From Campylobacterota bacterium (lineage in GTDB: Bacteria; Campylobacterota; Campylobacteria; Campylobacterales; Sulfurovaceae), in the NCBI GenBank assembly GCA_011330645.1, contig DRQB01000184.1, positions 1 to 13,438 on the forward strand: a stretch of DNA of 13,438 nt, in the 5' to 3' direction. Below, piece by piece: positions 1 to 7,754 of the stretch (position 1 is its first letter; each line of letters opens with the position of its first letter). The position numbers and the translations under genes are program-made. The notes beneath the pieces are model-generated. The model did not search any database. It worked only from the letters and a program-made list of their open reading frames with translations, and had not been told where the DNA came from.

Positions 1-44
1 CCAACATTCTACACCAATAACCTTTAAAAAATTATAAAATCATA

Positions 45-2159
45 TCAATCATAAAACCTTTTATTATTCGCTGCCATCTCCACCAAAGAACTAGCAGGAG
101 TAAACCGTTCACCATACTGTGTTTCTAGTGTGCTAAGTCGTGAGACGATGCTCTCTAAGCCCTCGGCATCGGCATACCGTAACAACCCACCTCTAAAGGC
201 AGGGAATCCTGTACCCATGACCATTGCCATGTCTAGGTAGCGAGCATTGTCTACGACACCCTCTTCTAGACACTTAGCAGCCTCGTTTACCATAATGAGG
301 ATACATCTATCCAAGATAGTCTCATCTGATAAGTGTGGATTACTCATGTGTAGTTCACTTATGTGTTCGTTGTGTGCTTTGGCTTTTCCTTTATGAGAGT
401 AGAAGCCTGTACCTGTCTTTTTACCTAGCCACTCTTTGGCTGTCATCTGCTCTAAAAGTGCAGAGGGTTTCATGCGTTCACCGTAAGCTTCGTATAGAAT
501 GGCTGAAACTTTTTCACCGATGTCTATACCCACCTCATCTGCAAGGGTAAACGGGCCCATAGGCATACCAAACTCTGTCAGGAGTTTGTCTATCTGTTCT
601 ACGTTTTCACCCTCTTCAAACATTTTGGCAGCTTCATTAAGGTAAGGAAGTAACGTACGGTTGACTAAGAATCCTGCACATTCACTCACCTTGATGGGTG
701 TTTTACCCAGTCTTTTTGCAAGGCTTACTACCGTAGCCACTGTCTTGTCAGAAGTCTGTTCCCCCGCAATAATCTCCACAAGAGGCATACGCGACACAGG
801 GTTAAAAAAGTGCATCCCCACAAAACGTTTAGGGTACTTCGTCTCTTTGACCAACTCAGTGATGCCAAGAGAAGAAGTATTTGTAGCGATGATAGCACCT
901 TTTTTGACATGCTCTTCCAAAGAGGCGTAGACTTTGTTTTTTACCACTGGGTCTTCACTCACCGCTTCTAGGATGATGTCAGCATTTTCCAGTCCCTTCA
1001 TCTCGGTACTGTAAGTGACTCTATCCATCTTAAGCCCTATTTCACGGTCTGTCAAACGCCCTCTACGCTTGATGCTCTCAAAGTTTTTCATCATCTTTAC
1101 CATCGCTTTTGCGATGCTAGGCATCTTACGAGCTCCGAGTCTTACAGGGATGTCTTTATGTGCCAACGCCCAAGCGATACCTGAACCCATCGTACCCACA
1201 CCGATGACTGCTGCACTCTCTATGGTTTTTGCTTTTCCTGTAGAAAATGTCTCTTTTTTAAGTGCTTCAGAGGTAAAGAAAAGCTCTATGAGATTTTTAG
1301 AAATGTCACTCGTAGCTAAGGGTTCAAAATACTCTAACTCAACCTTGAGCCCATCTTCTAGTGACATAGTTTCTGTCTCTTCTAGTACATCTATAGCACT
1401 CAGTGGTGCGGGGTAATGTCCCCCCGTTTTTTTCAACACCTCTTTACGTGCCATCTTAGCGATGAGTGCTTTGACAGGGGCTAGGGTTTCATACCACTTA
1501 AGCCCTTTTCGTCTTTTACTTACTTTGGCTTCAAGTGTGCCTGCAAGTATCTCTTTGATGTACTCTTCTTTTTTGAAACCCAAATACCCTGCAGGCACAG
1601 AAGCATCTACAAGCCCCAGTTTAAGTGCTTTGTCACCTTTGAGCCGTTTGGATGCAGTGATAAGTTCTATGGCTTTGGTAAAGCCTACAAGCATAGGCAA
1701 CCTCTGTGTACCACCCAAACCAGGGATGATACCCAAGCTCACTTCAGGAAGCCCTAGTCTAGTATGTGCTTCATTCGTAGCGATACGGTAAGTACAAGAC
1801 ATAGCTAACTCTAACCCACCCCCTAAACATGCACCATCTATGACAGCCACTGTAGGAAAAGGCAGTGTCTCGAGGTTATTAAATATCTCCTGTCCATGAC
1901 GTAATTTTTTGAGCGTCTCTGCACTGTCTTTAAATGCCTTAATCTCTTTGATGTCAGCCCCTGCAATAAAGATGCCTTTTTTTGCACTCTCTATAAACAG
2001 TGCTTTGATGCTTTTATCTGCTCTGAGTTTGACTAAAAGTTGTTCCAGTTCATAAAGTGCATCAAAGCAGAGTACATTGACACTGCTTTTTGGCGTGTCA
2101 AACAGTAAAGTTCCTATACCACTATCATCTACAGTTAAATTAAAATATACATTTTTCAT
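45..2159 (-). CDS. fadJ: Fatty acid oxidation complex alpha subunit: enoyl-CoA hydratase / 3-hydroxyacyl-CoA dehydrogenase (FadJ/FadB type)
   Basis: This 704-aa bifunctional enzyme would hydrate trans-2-enoyl-CoA and then oxidise L-3-hydroxyacyl-CoA with NAD+, steps two and three of beta-oxidation, in the cytoplasm together with the thiolase encoded just upstream. The N-terminal crotonase domain (about residues 1-190) shows the oxyanion-hole stretches GADIKE (67-72) and GACLGGGLE (109-117), and the two expected catalytic glutamates, Glu117 and Glu139 (GLPEVSLG). A Rossmann NAD site follows, GVGTMGSGIA (320-329), then HFFNP with the catalytic His450 and its partner Glu462, and the C-terminal dehydrogenase domains. 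Length matches the family (about 700-730 aa). The reading frame is open 16 codons further upstream, but the start at 2159 is chosen because GGAGG lies 7 nt before it and the family N-terminus begins there. The ATG overlaps the thiolase stop as TGATG, implying coupled translation. FadJ versus FadB cannot be decided from sequence alone. Confidence 0.95.
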   Translation of the reverse strand: MKNVYFNLTVDDSGIGTLLFDTPKSSVNVLCFDALYELEQLLVKLRADKSIKALFIESAKKGIFIAGADIKEIKAFKDSAETLKKLRHGQEIFNNLETLPFPTVAVIDGACLGGGLELAMSCTYRIATNEAHTRLGLPEVSLGIIPGLGGTQRLPMLVGFTKAIELITASKRLKGDKALKLGLVDASVPAGYLGFKKEEYIKEILAGTLEAKVSKRRKGLKWYETLAPVKALIAKMARKEVLKKTGGHYPAPLSAIDVLEETETMSLEDGLKVELEYFEPLATSDISKNLIELFFTSEALKKETFSTGKAKTIESAAVIGVGTMGSGIAWALAHKDIPVRLGARKMPSIAKAMVKMMKNFESIKRRGRLTDREIGLKMDRVTYSTEMKGLENADIILEAVSEDPVVKNKVYASLEEHVKKGAIIATNTSSLGITELVKETKYPKRFVGMHFFNPVSRMPLVEIIAGEQTSDKTVATVVSLAKRLGKTPIKVSECAGFLVNRTLLPYLNEAAKMFEEGENVEQIDKLLTEFGMPMGPFTLADEVGIDIGEKVSAILYEAYGERMKPSALLEQMTAKEWLGKKTGTGFYSHKGKAKAHNEHISELHMSNPHLSDETILDRCILIMVNEAAKCLEEGVVDNARYLDMAMVMGTGFPAFRGGLLRYADAEGLESIVSRLSTLETQYGERFTPASSLVEMAANNKRFYD

Positions 2160-3478
2160 CACTCTACCTCCAGTAGCAGTGCAGCACCTTGCCCACCACC
2201 AATACATAAGGTTGCCAGACCTCTCTGTAAACCTCGTTCTCGTAGTTCATGTAAAACAGTAAGCACAAGTCTTGTTCCTGTCATCCCCACAGGGTGACCA
2301 AGGGCTACTGCTCCACCATTGACATTGAGTATGTCAGGATTTATGGCACCAACGGCTTTGCTTTCTCCAAAGTGCACTTTGGCAAAATCTTTAGAAGCAA
2401 AGGCCAATTCACAAGCAATGACCTGTGCCGCAAAAGCTTCGTTGATTTCAACTATCTCTATGTCATCCATACTTAACCCTGTTTGCTTAAAAAGTTTATG
2501 GGTTGCAAACACAGGACCAAGCCCCATACGTTTGGGATCTAGTCCTTCGTAGGCATAATCACGCAAATAGCCTAAAGGCTCTAACCCTCGTGTTTTTGCT
2601 TCACTCTCGCTCATCAGTACTACCCCAGCTGCCGCGTCAGTAATTTGCGAAGAGTTCCCTGCAGTCACCGTACCGTTTTTACGGTCAAAAAATGGTCTTA
2701 GGCGTGCAAGTTTTTCTATGGTTTGATTGTCTCTTATGCCATCATCATAGTCTAGGTACTCACCTTTATGTTCATCATACACCACTGCCATACTCTCTTT
2801 GGCAAAACGTCCAGAGGCCTTAGCTGCAGCTGCCTTTTGGTGCGAGGCTAGAGAAAAAGCATCTTGTTCCTCTCTACTGATACCAAAGTCTTGTGCCAAA
2901 ACCTCAGCGGTACTTCCCATAAGCAAACCACTGACAGGATCAGTCAGTCCAGACATCAGTCCTACGATGGGTTTCAAAAATCTAGGACGAAAACCCAATA
3001 ATGTTTTAAGTTTGTCCCCTAATGTTTTAGAACCTGAAAGTTTCGTAAAAAGTCCTACCATTTTTTCATTATAGATAAGTGGAATATTGGACATTGACTC
3101 TACCCCACCACACACATAAATACTACCTTCTCCTGAATGTATGCGTGAGGCTACCGTGGTAATGGACTCCATGCCAGAAGCACAGTTACGATGTACCGTC
3201 AAAGAAGGTGTATGTTCAGGAAAGCCTGCCCGTAATGCTATGACTCTAGCGATATTTGCTGCATGAATAGGTTGCGCCACATTTCCGATAATCACTTCAT
3301 CCACATCCTCTACCTCAATAGGTGAACGCATCATCAATTCACGAAATAAAATGGCACCCAATTGATCGGCCTGTATATGTTTAAACTTTCCACCTGCTTT
3401 TGCCATAGGTGTTCTCAGTGCAGATACAATGGCGATACGTTCTTTTTTTATCGTTTCTTTTCTGTTTTCTGTTTTCAT
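2159..3478 (-). CDS. fadI: Acetyl-CoA acyltransferase (3-ketoacyl-CoA thiolase, FadI/FadA type)
   Basis: This 439-aa thiolase would cleave 3-ketoacyl-CoA with CoA to give acetyl-CoA and a shortened acyl-CoA, closing the beta-oxidation cycle. The nucleophilic cysteine is Cys99 in HRNCASGMES; the other signatures are INEAFAAQ (345-352), GGAVALGHPVGMTGTR with His395, and the second active-site cysteine Cys425 in CIGGGQGA. The length is close to that of FadI proteins (about 436 aa) and longer than FadA (about 387 aa), and an insertion-like loop lies around residues 140-180, which favours the FadI type. The ATG overlaps the synthetase stop as ATGA and has AAGGA 6 nt upstream. Its own stop overlaps the start of the hydratase/dehydrogenase, so the two enzyme subunits are made from adjacent coupled frames, as expected for a complex. 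A biosynthetic acetyl-CoA acetyltransferase is less likely given these neighbours. Confidence 0.94.
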   Translation of the reverse strand: MKTENRKETIKKERIAIVSALRTPMAKAGGKFKHIQADQLGAILFRELMMRSPIEVEDVDEVIIGNVAQPIHAANIARVIALRAGFPEHTPSLTVHRNCASGMESITTVASRIHSGEGSIYVCGGVESMSNIPLIYNEKMVGLFTKLSGSKTLGDKLKTLLGFRPRFLKPIVGLMSGLTDPVSGLLMGSTAEVLAQDFGISREEQDAFSLASHQKAAAAKASGRFAKESMAVVYDEHKGEYLDYDDGIRDNQTIEKLARLRPFFDRKNGTVTAGNSSQITDAAAGVVLMSESEAKTRGLEPLGYLRDYAYEGLDPKRMGLGPVFATHKLFKQTGLSMDDIEIVEINEAFAAQVIACELAFASKDFAKVHFGESKAVGAINPDILNVNGGAVALGHPVGMTGTRLVLTVLHELRERGLQRGLATLCIGGGQGAALLLEVE

Positions 3479-5223
3479 ACATGATCCTTATACATTTCTT
3501 CTATCTCATCTATGTAATATTCCAAAAGATGTTTTTTTGCCAATTTCATAGAAGGGGTAAGCGCTCCATCTTCGATATTTAACGTGTTTTCAATCAGCCT
3601 AAAATCGCGTATTTTTTCCCAATGGTTCAGTTTTAGATTGAGTTTTTTAATAAACTTATGGGTCATATTTTTTAACTTCTCTGACCGCAATACCTCATGG
3701 GGAGTACTTTTCATTTTCGTAGCCATACGCTCTAAAAAATCTGGCTCCACAAAAAGTAATGCCACGACAAAAGGTTTACCATCCCCCACAATCAGCGCAT
3801 GTTCAAACCAGCCATTACTCACTAACTTTTGCTCTATGTGTACAGAGGAAACATACTCTCCGGTAGAAGTTTTAAAAAGTTCTTTCTTTCGCCCCGTAAT
3901 AGTGATGTATCCCTCTGCATCAATCTCTGCTAAATCTCCTGTATGTAACCAACCATCTTTATCTATTACTTCTTTCGTAGCAACTTCATCTTTATGATAG
4001 CCTCGCATTATATTGGGACCGCGTGCAAGCAGTTCTCCTTCTTGACTAATCATTACTTCCACGCCAGGGAACGCTTTACCACAGGTTCCAATTTTATTGG
4101 CATTGGGAGTATTGGCACAAATAACAGGACTAGACTCTGTTTGTCCATAGCCCTGATATAACGGTGTCCCAATATTTAAATAAAATTTGTACAGCATATC
4201 AGAAAGTGCGGCACCACCACTAATCATCATACGCATTCTTGTGCCCAGTGCAGCACGAAGTTTTGCATACACAAGCTTATCCAGAAATTTATCCAAGAAA
4301 CCAATATCACTATAGGGATCTTTGGTAATTGCTCTGTGAAAAGCCAGATAGACCAAAGCTTTTTTAAGTACATTTCCGTCCATCGCTTTGAGTTTCATTT
4401 TAAAAAACACTTTTTCTAAAAGCCTAGGAACCACTGTCATCACGGTAGGATTGACTTCTTTAAGTAATACCCCTACATTTTTCACATCATCTGCAAAATA
4501 AATACGCAACTCTTGAGAAAGATAAAAATGCATCACCATCCTTTCAAAAATATGCGCCAAAGGTAAAAAAGAAAATGCAATATCTGTCTCTTTATCAAAG
4601 GTATAATTTTTCGCTGTGGCATGTATCTGTGATATCAGGTTTCTATGGGTAAGTTCGACCCCTTTGGGTCGTCCAGAAGTACCAGAGGTATAAACAATCG
4701 TAGCGGTATCACTCTCTTTCATTTGATAAATAAGTGTACCAAATATAGAGGGTTCAGCCTCATCAATCTTTTGACCTTCCAAGAGAAATTCTGAAAAAGT
4801 ATGGTAGCCCGCCACATGGTCAGCCAAATAAATGGTCTCAACACTGCGACCGACTCTATGAATCACATTTTCCTGTTCTTTACTTTCAATAAAAACAGTT
4901 TCAATATTGGCATCCAATATCTGATAATGAAGATTTTTAGAGGAGATATTTGTAAAAAGAGGCACAGATACAGCCCCTGAAATCATTAGCGCATAATCGA
5001 GCATAAGCCAATAAGGCGAAGGAGAAACGGCAATCCCTATTTGTTTACCCCTCCATCCTTGTTGATGAAAGGCTAGTGCAAGGTAACGTACACTAAGGAG
5101 AAATTCTTCTTTTGAAAAGTTTTTATATCCATGCGGTATACGATGATGTAGAAAATCATCTTTTACAGGCTTATTCTCTAAGTAACGGTAAAGTTCACCA
5201 AAATGCGTAAAATGATTTTTCAT
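3475..5223 (-). CDS. fadD: Long-chain acyl-CoA synthetase (AMP-forming), FadD-like
   Basis: This 582-aa member of the ANL adenylating superfamily would activate a free fatty acid to acyl-CoA with ATP and CoA, feeding the two beta-oxidation genes downstream. Motifs in order: the Ser/Thr/Gly-rich loop YTSGTSGRPKG (178-188), YGQTE (359-363), the ribose-binding aspartate in HTGD (427-430), the hinge region GRKKELFKTSTGEYV (444-458), and LTPSMKLAKK near the C-terminus, where Lys560 is in the place of the usual catalytic lysine. No signal peptide or clear membrane segment is seen; it probably acts at the inner face of the membrane. The start has a good AAAGGAG site 5 nt upstream. It is the first gene of a tightly overlapping trio, and a 67-nt spacer separates it from the small membrane protein gene before it. 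Chain-length preference cannot be read from the sequence. Confidence 0.93.
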   Translation of the reverse strand: MKNHFTHFGELYRYLENKPVKDDFLHHRIPHGYKNFSKEEFLLSVRYLALAFHQQGWRGKQIGIAVSPSPYWLMLDYALMISGAVSVPLFTNISSKNLHYQILDANIETVFIESKEQENVIHRVGRSVETIYLADHVAGYHTFSEFLLEGQKIDEAEPSIFGTLIYQMKESDTATIVYTSGTSGRPKGVELTHRNLISQIHATAKNYTFDKETDIAFSFLPLAHIFERMVMHFYLSQELRIYFADDVKNVGVLLKEVNPTVMTVVPRLLEKVFFKMKLKAMDGNVLKKALVYLAFHRAITKDPYSDIGFLDKFLDKLVYAKLRAALGTRMRMMISGGAALSDMLYKFYLNIGTPLYQGYGQTESSPVICANTPNANKIGTCGKAFPGVEVMISQEGELLARGPNIMRGYHKDEVATKEVIDKDGWLHTGDLAEIDAEGYITITGRKKELFKTSTGEYVSSVHIEQKLVSNGWFEHALIVGDGKPFVVALLFVEPDFLERMATKMKSTPHEVLRSEKLKNMTHKFIKKLNLKLNHWEKIRDFRLIENTLNIEDGALTPSMKLAKKHLLEYYIDEIEEMYKDHV

Positions 5224-5257
5224 AGCATCTCCTTTGATTTGGAAGCTAACTATGAAA

Positions 5258-5263
5258 GTATAT
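5258..5263 (-). promoter_or_regulatory. Possible -10 element for the fad operon
   Basis: On the minus strand the sequence reads TATACT about 34 nt before the synthetase start, inside the only sizeable gap (67 nt) of this gene run. No convincing -35 box is seen at 16-18 nt. The operon could instead be read through from the DJ-1-like gene further upstream. Confidence 0.3.
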
Positions 5264-5290
5264 TTTAAATGTGTGTATTAGCTGTGCAAA

Positions 5291-5608
5291 TTATTTACTA
5301 CGCCACATCCAAAGTAGAAGTAACATCCCTAAAGAAATGTTCACCCAACTCACTCCAGAAATAAACATCTCTTCAAGCTCCCCATAGAGCATACGTAAAA
5401 CAGAAGTAGCTTCTGTCATACTATGTACATGTGCCCAATCAATAAGTGTATCTTGCCAAATATAGGTAATGAGTTCAGGCAAAAAGAAAAAAGTGATAAT
5501 ACCTAAAATACCCCATATACTCTTTTTTGGTTTTATTTTTTCAACTGCTTCTTGTAGTTTGGGGTCACTCTCTATTTTTGCTTGAATCTCTTTCATTTTC
5601 GTTTTCAT
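5291..5608 (-). CDS. Small two-helix membrane protein of unknown function
   Basis: I do not recognise this 105-aa protein. The first 28 residues are charged and probably helical (MKTKMKEIQAKIESDPK...). A hydrophobic segment follows at about 30-51 (SIWGILGIITFFFLPE), then a polar stretch of about 35 residues with HVHSMTEATS and an acidic GELEEM, and a second hydrophobic segment at about 86-102 ending in WMWRSK. The likely topology is N-in, C-in with a short periplasmic loop. It starts 3 nt after the stop of the DJ-1-like gene, so the two are almost certainly cotranscribed. No clear ribosome site precedes Met1 or the alternative Met5, which suggests translational coupling with the gene before it. 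No enzyme motif or metal site is evident. Confidence 0.75.
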   Translation of the reverse strand: MKTKMKEIQAKIESDPKLQEAVEKIKPKKSIWGILGIITFFFLPELITYIWQDTLIDWAHVHSMTEATSVLRMLYGELEEMFISGVSWVNISLGMLLLLWMWRSK

Positions 5609-5611
5609 TAT

Positions 5612-6175
5612 TTAACAGTAGTCCAATAGCATCCCATCTTTTACCGCTTGCATACTCTCTTTCCCTACAAGACGTTCTATAATTGCCAATCCAAAACACA
5701 GTGCAGTGCCTGGCCCCTGTGAGGTAAGTACATTACCATCACTGACTACTTTCATATCATCTCTGTATCCAGGGTGATTTATTTCATCTTTAGCACCAGG
5801 GTAACAGGTATAGTCATTACCAAGTACTCCTGCTTTTTGAAGCACAAAAGGTGCAGCACACATGGCACCGATAATTTTTTTATCTTTGAACGCTTTCACA
5901 AGCTCCAGTACACGTTTATTTTCAGCTAAGGCATACGTACCTCCCCAACCACCAGGAAGTACCATCATGTCAAAATCATCTACCACAATGTTTTTTAAAG
6001 AGATATCTGCTTGTATACCTATACCGTTCGCTCCCACCACAACACGACCATGATGTAATTCATCTTCAATAAAAGCAATACGTACTTCAATACCACCTCT
6101 ACGCATAGTATCTATAAGCCCCACTGCTTCCACTTCTTCAAACCCTTCTGCTAAAGGTATCAATACACTTGCCAT
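5612..6175 (-). CDS. yajL: DJ-1/PfpI family protein, YajL-like
   Basis: This 187-aa protein has the full DJ-1 fold pattern. An early glutamate, Glu16 in EGFEEVEAV, corresponds to Glu18 of human DJ-1; the nucleophile-elbow cysteine is Cys106 in GAMCAAPF; and LTSQGPGTA lies near residues 150-158. In characterised relatives (DJ-1, YajL) the acidic residue next to the oxidisable cysteine tunes its reactivity, and the proteins act in oxidative and carbonyl stress. The histidine that follows the cysteine in human DJ-1 is replaced by Tyr (CYPGAKDE). The start is supported by AAAGGAG 7 nt upstream. It heads a small operon with the two-helix membrane protein. The exact activity (chaperone, glyoxalase-like or deglycase) is debated for the family and not decided here. 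Confidence 0.88.
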   Translation of the reverse strand: MASVLIPLAEGFEEVEAVGLIDTMRRGGIEVRIAFIEDELHHGRVVVGANGIGIQADISLKNIVVDDFDMMVLPGGWGGTYALAENKRVLELVKAFKDKKIIGAMCAAPFVLQKAGVLGNDYTCYPGAKDEINHPGYRDDMKVVSDGNVLTSQGPGTALCFGLAIIERLVGKESMQAVKDGMLLDYC

Positions 6176-6243
6176 TCTATCTCCTTTTGAAATTAATAGG
6201 GATAGTATAATATAGTTTGGAAAATAAAAAATAAACGAGGAGA

Positions 6244-6267
6244 GGGAAAAACCTATTGGCTCTTCCC
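6244..6267 (-). terminator. Weak hairpin after the adaptor gene
   Basis: On the minus strand GGGAA pairs with TTCCC, and an inner CC/GG pair closes a 4-nt loop, with a 3x3 internal loop between the two helices. A T-rich stretch follows about a dozen bases later, towards lower coordinates. It lies just after the adaptor stop and before the DJ-1-like gene. The stem is short, so this is only a candidate. Confidence 0.35.
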
Positions 6268-6274
6268 AAAAAAG

Positions 6275-7102
6275 TTAAATAGTGATTTTAGCGTACATAC
6301 CTGGGAAGATATTTTCATTTCCTTTATCAAAACGAATACGCATTTTAATTTTGTGTGTCATAGGGTTTGCATCAGGAACAATGGCATGAATCACACCTTT
6401 TGTACGATAATGTAATGAAGGAATTGTCACTGCAACTTTTTGACCTTCATGTACTCGAGAAATGATACTTTCAGGAATTGAAACATCTATCTCTAAACTT
6501 GACATATCAACAAGCATAATCGTGAGCATCCCTGGCATCACCATATCGCCAACTCTAATATTCCTTCGCACAACAATACCATCAGAAGGTGCTTTCATTT
6601 TAATATAATTATACGTACTTGCCAATTGTTTTGCTTTGATATTCGATTCTTTCACCATGATTTTCATCGCTTTGAGCATCGTATCTACATTCGCTGCTTC
6701 TGCATCCAAATCTGCCATATCCATAAAATTTATTTTATTATCATTTCTGTAACGATTTCGTAATCTGTCTTTTTTAGTATTGATTCTTTTCAGTTTATCT
6801 CTCCAAAAATCAACCATTACTTTAGACTGCTCCAACATTAAATCTGCTTGCATTTTCATCATATCAAACTCTGCAGACTCCATCTCATACAAATCATCTT
6901 CACGTTTTACTTTATCACCTATTTTTACAAATACTTTTTTCACATAACCCATAAACCGAGACCCAATCATTTGTTGTCCGTCAGAAACGACAGTTCCTGT
7001 AAGTTGAATGGGGTCAGACGACTGCTGTTGCGTCCCTAGGCTCATTTCATTTGCTTGTATAAAAGCACTGAATAATAAAGCGACAAATATATTTTTCTTC
7101 AT
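6275..7102 (-). CDS. Periplasmic adaptor protein of an efflux system (HlyD/RND membrane-fusion type), short
   Basis: This 275-aa protein has a signal peptide (MKKNIFVALLFSAFIQA). A first lipoyl half follows, GYVKKVFVKIGDKVKRED (52-69), then a helical hairpin (about 76-160), the second lipoyl half with MKAPSDGIVVRRNIRVGD (169-186), and a beta-barrel domain (about 200-275) ending in the family signature PGMYAKI. Such adaptors bridge an inner-membrane pump and an outer-membrane channel. The protein stops right after the beta-barrel, so the membrane-proximal domain of typical RND adaptors (about 350-400 aa) is missing, and no pump or channel gene is adjacent. The hairpin is rich in methionine, which could hint at a soft-metal role, but that is speculative. 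The frame is open upstream to 7147; the start at 7102 is preferred because it gives a clean signal peptide, has AGGA nearby, and leaves 8 nt after the cytochrome stop. Confidence 0.85.
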   Translation of the reverse strand: MKKNIFVALLFSAFIQANEMSLGTQQQSSDPIQLTGTVVSDGQQMIGSRFMGYVKKVFVKIGDKVKREDDLYEMESAEFDMMKMQADLMLEQSKVMVDFWRDKLKRINTKKDRLRNRYRNDNKINFMDMADLDAEAANVDTMLKAMKIMVKESNIKAKQLASTYNYIKMKAPSDGIVVRRNIRVGDMVMPGMLTIMLVDMSSLEIDVSIPESIISRVHEGQKVAVTIPSLHYRTKGVIHAIVPDANPMTHKIKMRIRFDKGNENIFPGMYAKITI

Positions 7103-7110
7103 TCGATTTC

Positions 7111-7521
7111 CTACCATTTTCTTAAGCTTGTATGACACTTCATACATTCTGCGGTGACTCTATTATAAATATTCAGTGCATATTGTGCATCTCCAGCTTT
7201 AAAGTGTTCTACAATATCTTTGGCATATCTTTGTATTCTTTTTTGTGTTCTACCTGTCATTGCACTGTTATCATTCATCCATTTTTCATAGACATCTTTT
7301 GTATTTTGTTCTGCTGTGGTTGGCCCCACTTTTATAATAGTATTTTTTAAATCATTCGCACCAGCTGTTACGATATCAAGATTGTTATAAAAAAATCCAG
7401 ATTGTATATCTTGCATAGCCTGTGCCATTTTCTGCATATCTAAGATTCTATCTGCCTGAGTATATCCATCTGCTGTTCCCAATGTTACCAACGCCATACA
7501 AGTGATTAATACCTTTTTCAT
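7111..7521 (-). CDS. Small periplasmic c-type cytochrome, class II (c'/c-556)-like
   Basis: This 136-aa protein has an N-terminal signal sequence (MKKVLITCMALVTLGTA), a mostly helical body and one haem-binding motif, CMKCH (126-130), six residues from the C-terminus. A single CXXCH at the extreme C-terminus of a four-helix-length protein is the layout of cytochrome c' and c-556. Relatives carry electrons or bind NO in the periplasm; which applies here is unknown. The body has no other cysteine, and the one in the signal peptide would be removed. The frame is open 15 codons upstream, but the start at 7521 gives a normal signal peptide with GAAGG about 9 nt before it. The adaptor gene follows after 8 nt, so the pair is probably one transcript. 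It diverges from the first repeat-protein gene across about 230 nt of AT-rich DNA. Confidence 0.85.
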   Translation of the reverse strand: MKKVLITCMALVTLGTADGYTQADRILDMQKMAQAMQDIQSGFFYNNLDIVTAGANDLKNTIIKVGPTTAEQNTKDVYEKWMNDNSAMTGRTQKRIQRYAKDIVEHFKAGDAQYALNIYNRVTAECMKCHTSLRKW

Positions 7522-7672
7522 TTTATACACCTTCTTTTTATTATAATCATATACAAAATAAATCATAATAGACTAAAAATTGCAGTTAATTTTATTCTTA
7601 ATAAAAGAATTGTATCAAATTAACGCTAAGATTATTCAACATAAGTAATAAATTTATAAAAACATAGTAAAA

Positions 7673-7685
7673 AGTTATATTTAAT
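7673..7685 (+). repeat. Direct repeat AGTTATATTTAAT, copy 1
   Basis: This 13-bp sequence recurs exactly at 8582-8594 and 8621-8633, upstream of the second repeat-protein gene. A near copy (AAGTTATAATTAAA) lies 24 bp further on in this same region. The placement before two paralogous genes is compatible with a shared operator or UP-like element, but the DNA is very AT-rich, so chance is possible. Confidence 0.4.
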
Positions 7686-7720
7686 CATATCTATTAAGTT
7701 ATAATTAAAAATAAGAGGGC

Positions 7721-7726
7721 TACAAT
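7721..7726 (+). promoter_or_regulatory. Probable -10 element of repeat-protein gene 1
   Basis: TACAAT lies 28 nt before the ATG. The second and third paralogs have TATAAT or TACAAT at nearly the same distance (29 and 31 nt), which supports the call. No good -35 is visible. Confidence 0.5.
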
Positions 7727-7754
7727 TCAGAATAAATACAAAAGGAAAAATACA

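Larger units (their letters stand above)
7522..7754. promoter_or_regulatory. Divergent AT-rich intergenic region (cytochrome gene / first repeat-protein gene)
   Basis: This spacer of about 230 nt separates genes pointing away from each other, so it must hold both promoters. On the minus strand an extended -10 reads TTTGATACAAT (7609-7619), nearly identical to the one before the third repeat gene; TATAAT at 7540-7545 is another option but would leave a very short leader. On the plus strand TACAAT lies at 7721-7726. Direct repeats of the form AAGTTATA(T/A)TTAA begin at 7672 and 7696. Confidence 0.55.

Noticed and set aside
1..44. Possible start of a further minus-strand gene (ATG at 5-7)
   Set aside because: Only two codons would be visible and the nearest AAAGG lies about 14 nt away, too far for a convincing ribosome site.
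2160..2207. N-terminal extension of the hydratase/dehydrogenase (16 codons)
   Set aside because: The extension would overlap the thiolase gene, encodes an unlikely WWWARCC-type stretch, and the GGAGG site is placed correctly for the start at 2159.
7103..7147. Upstream start for the adaptor protein
   Set aside because: It would overlap the end of the cytochrome gene and bury the signal peptide; the start at 7102 gives a normal signal peptide and spacing.
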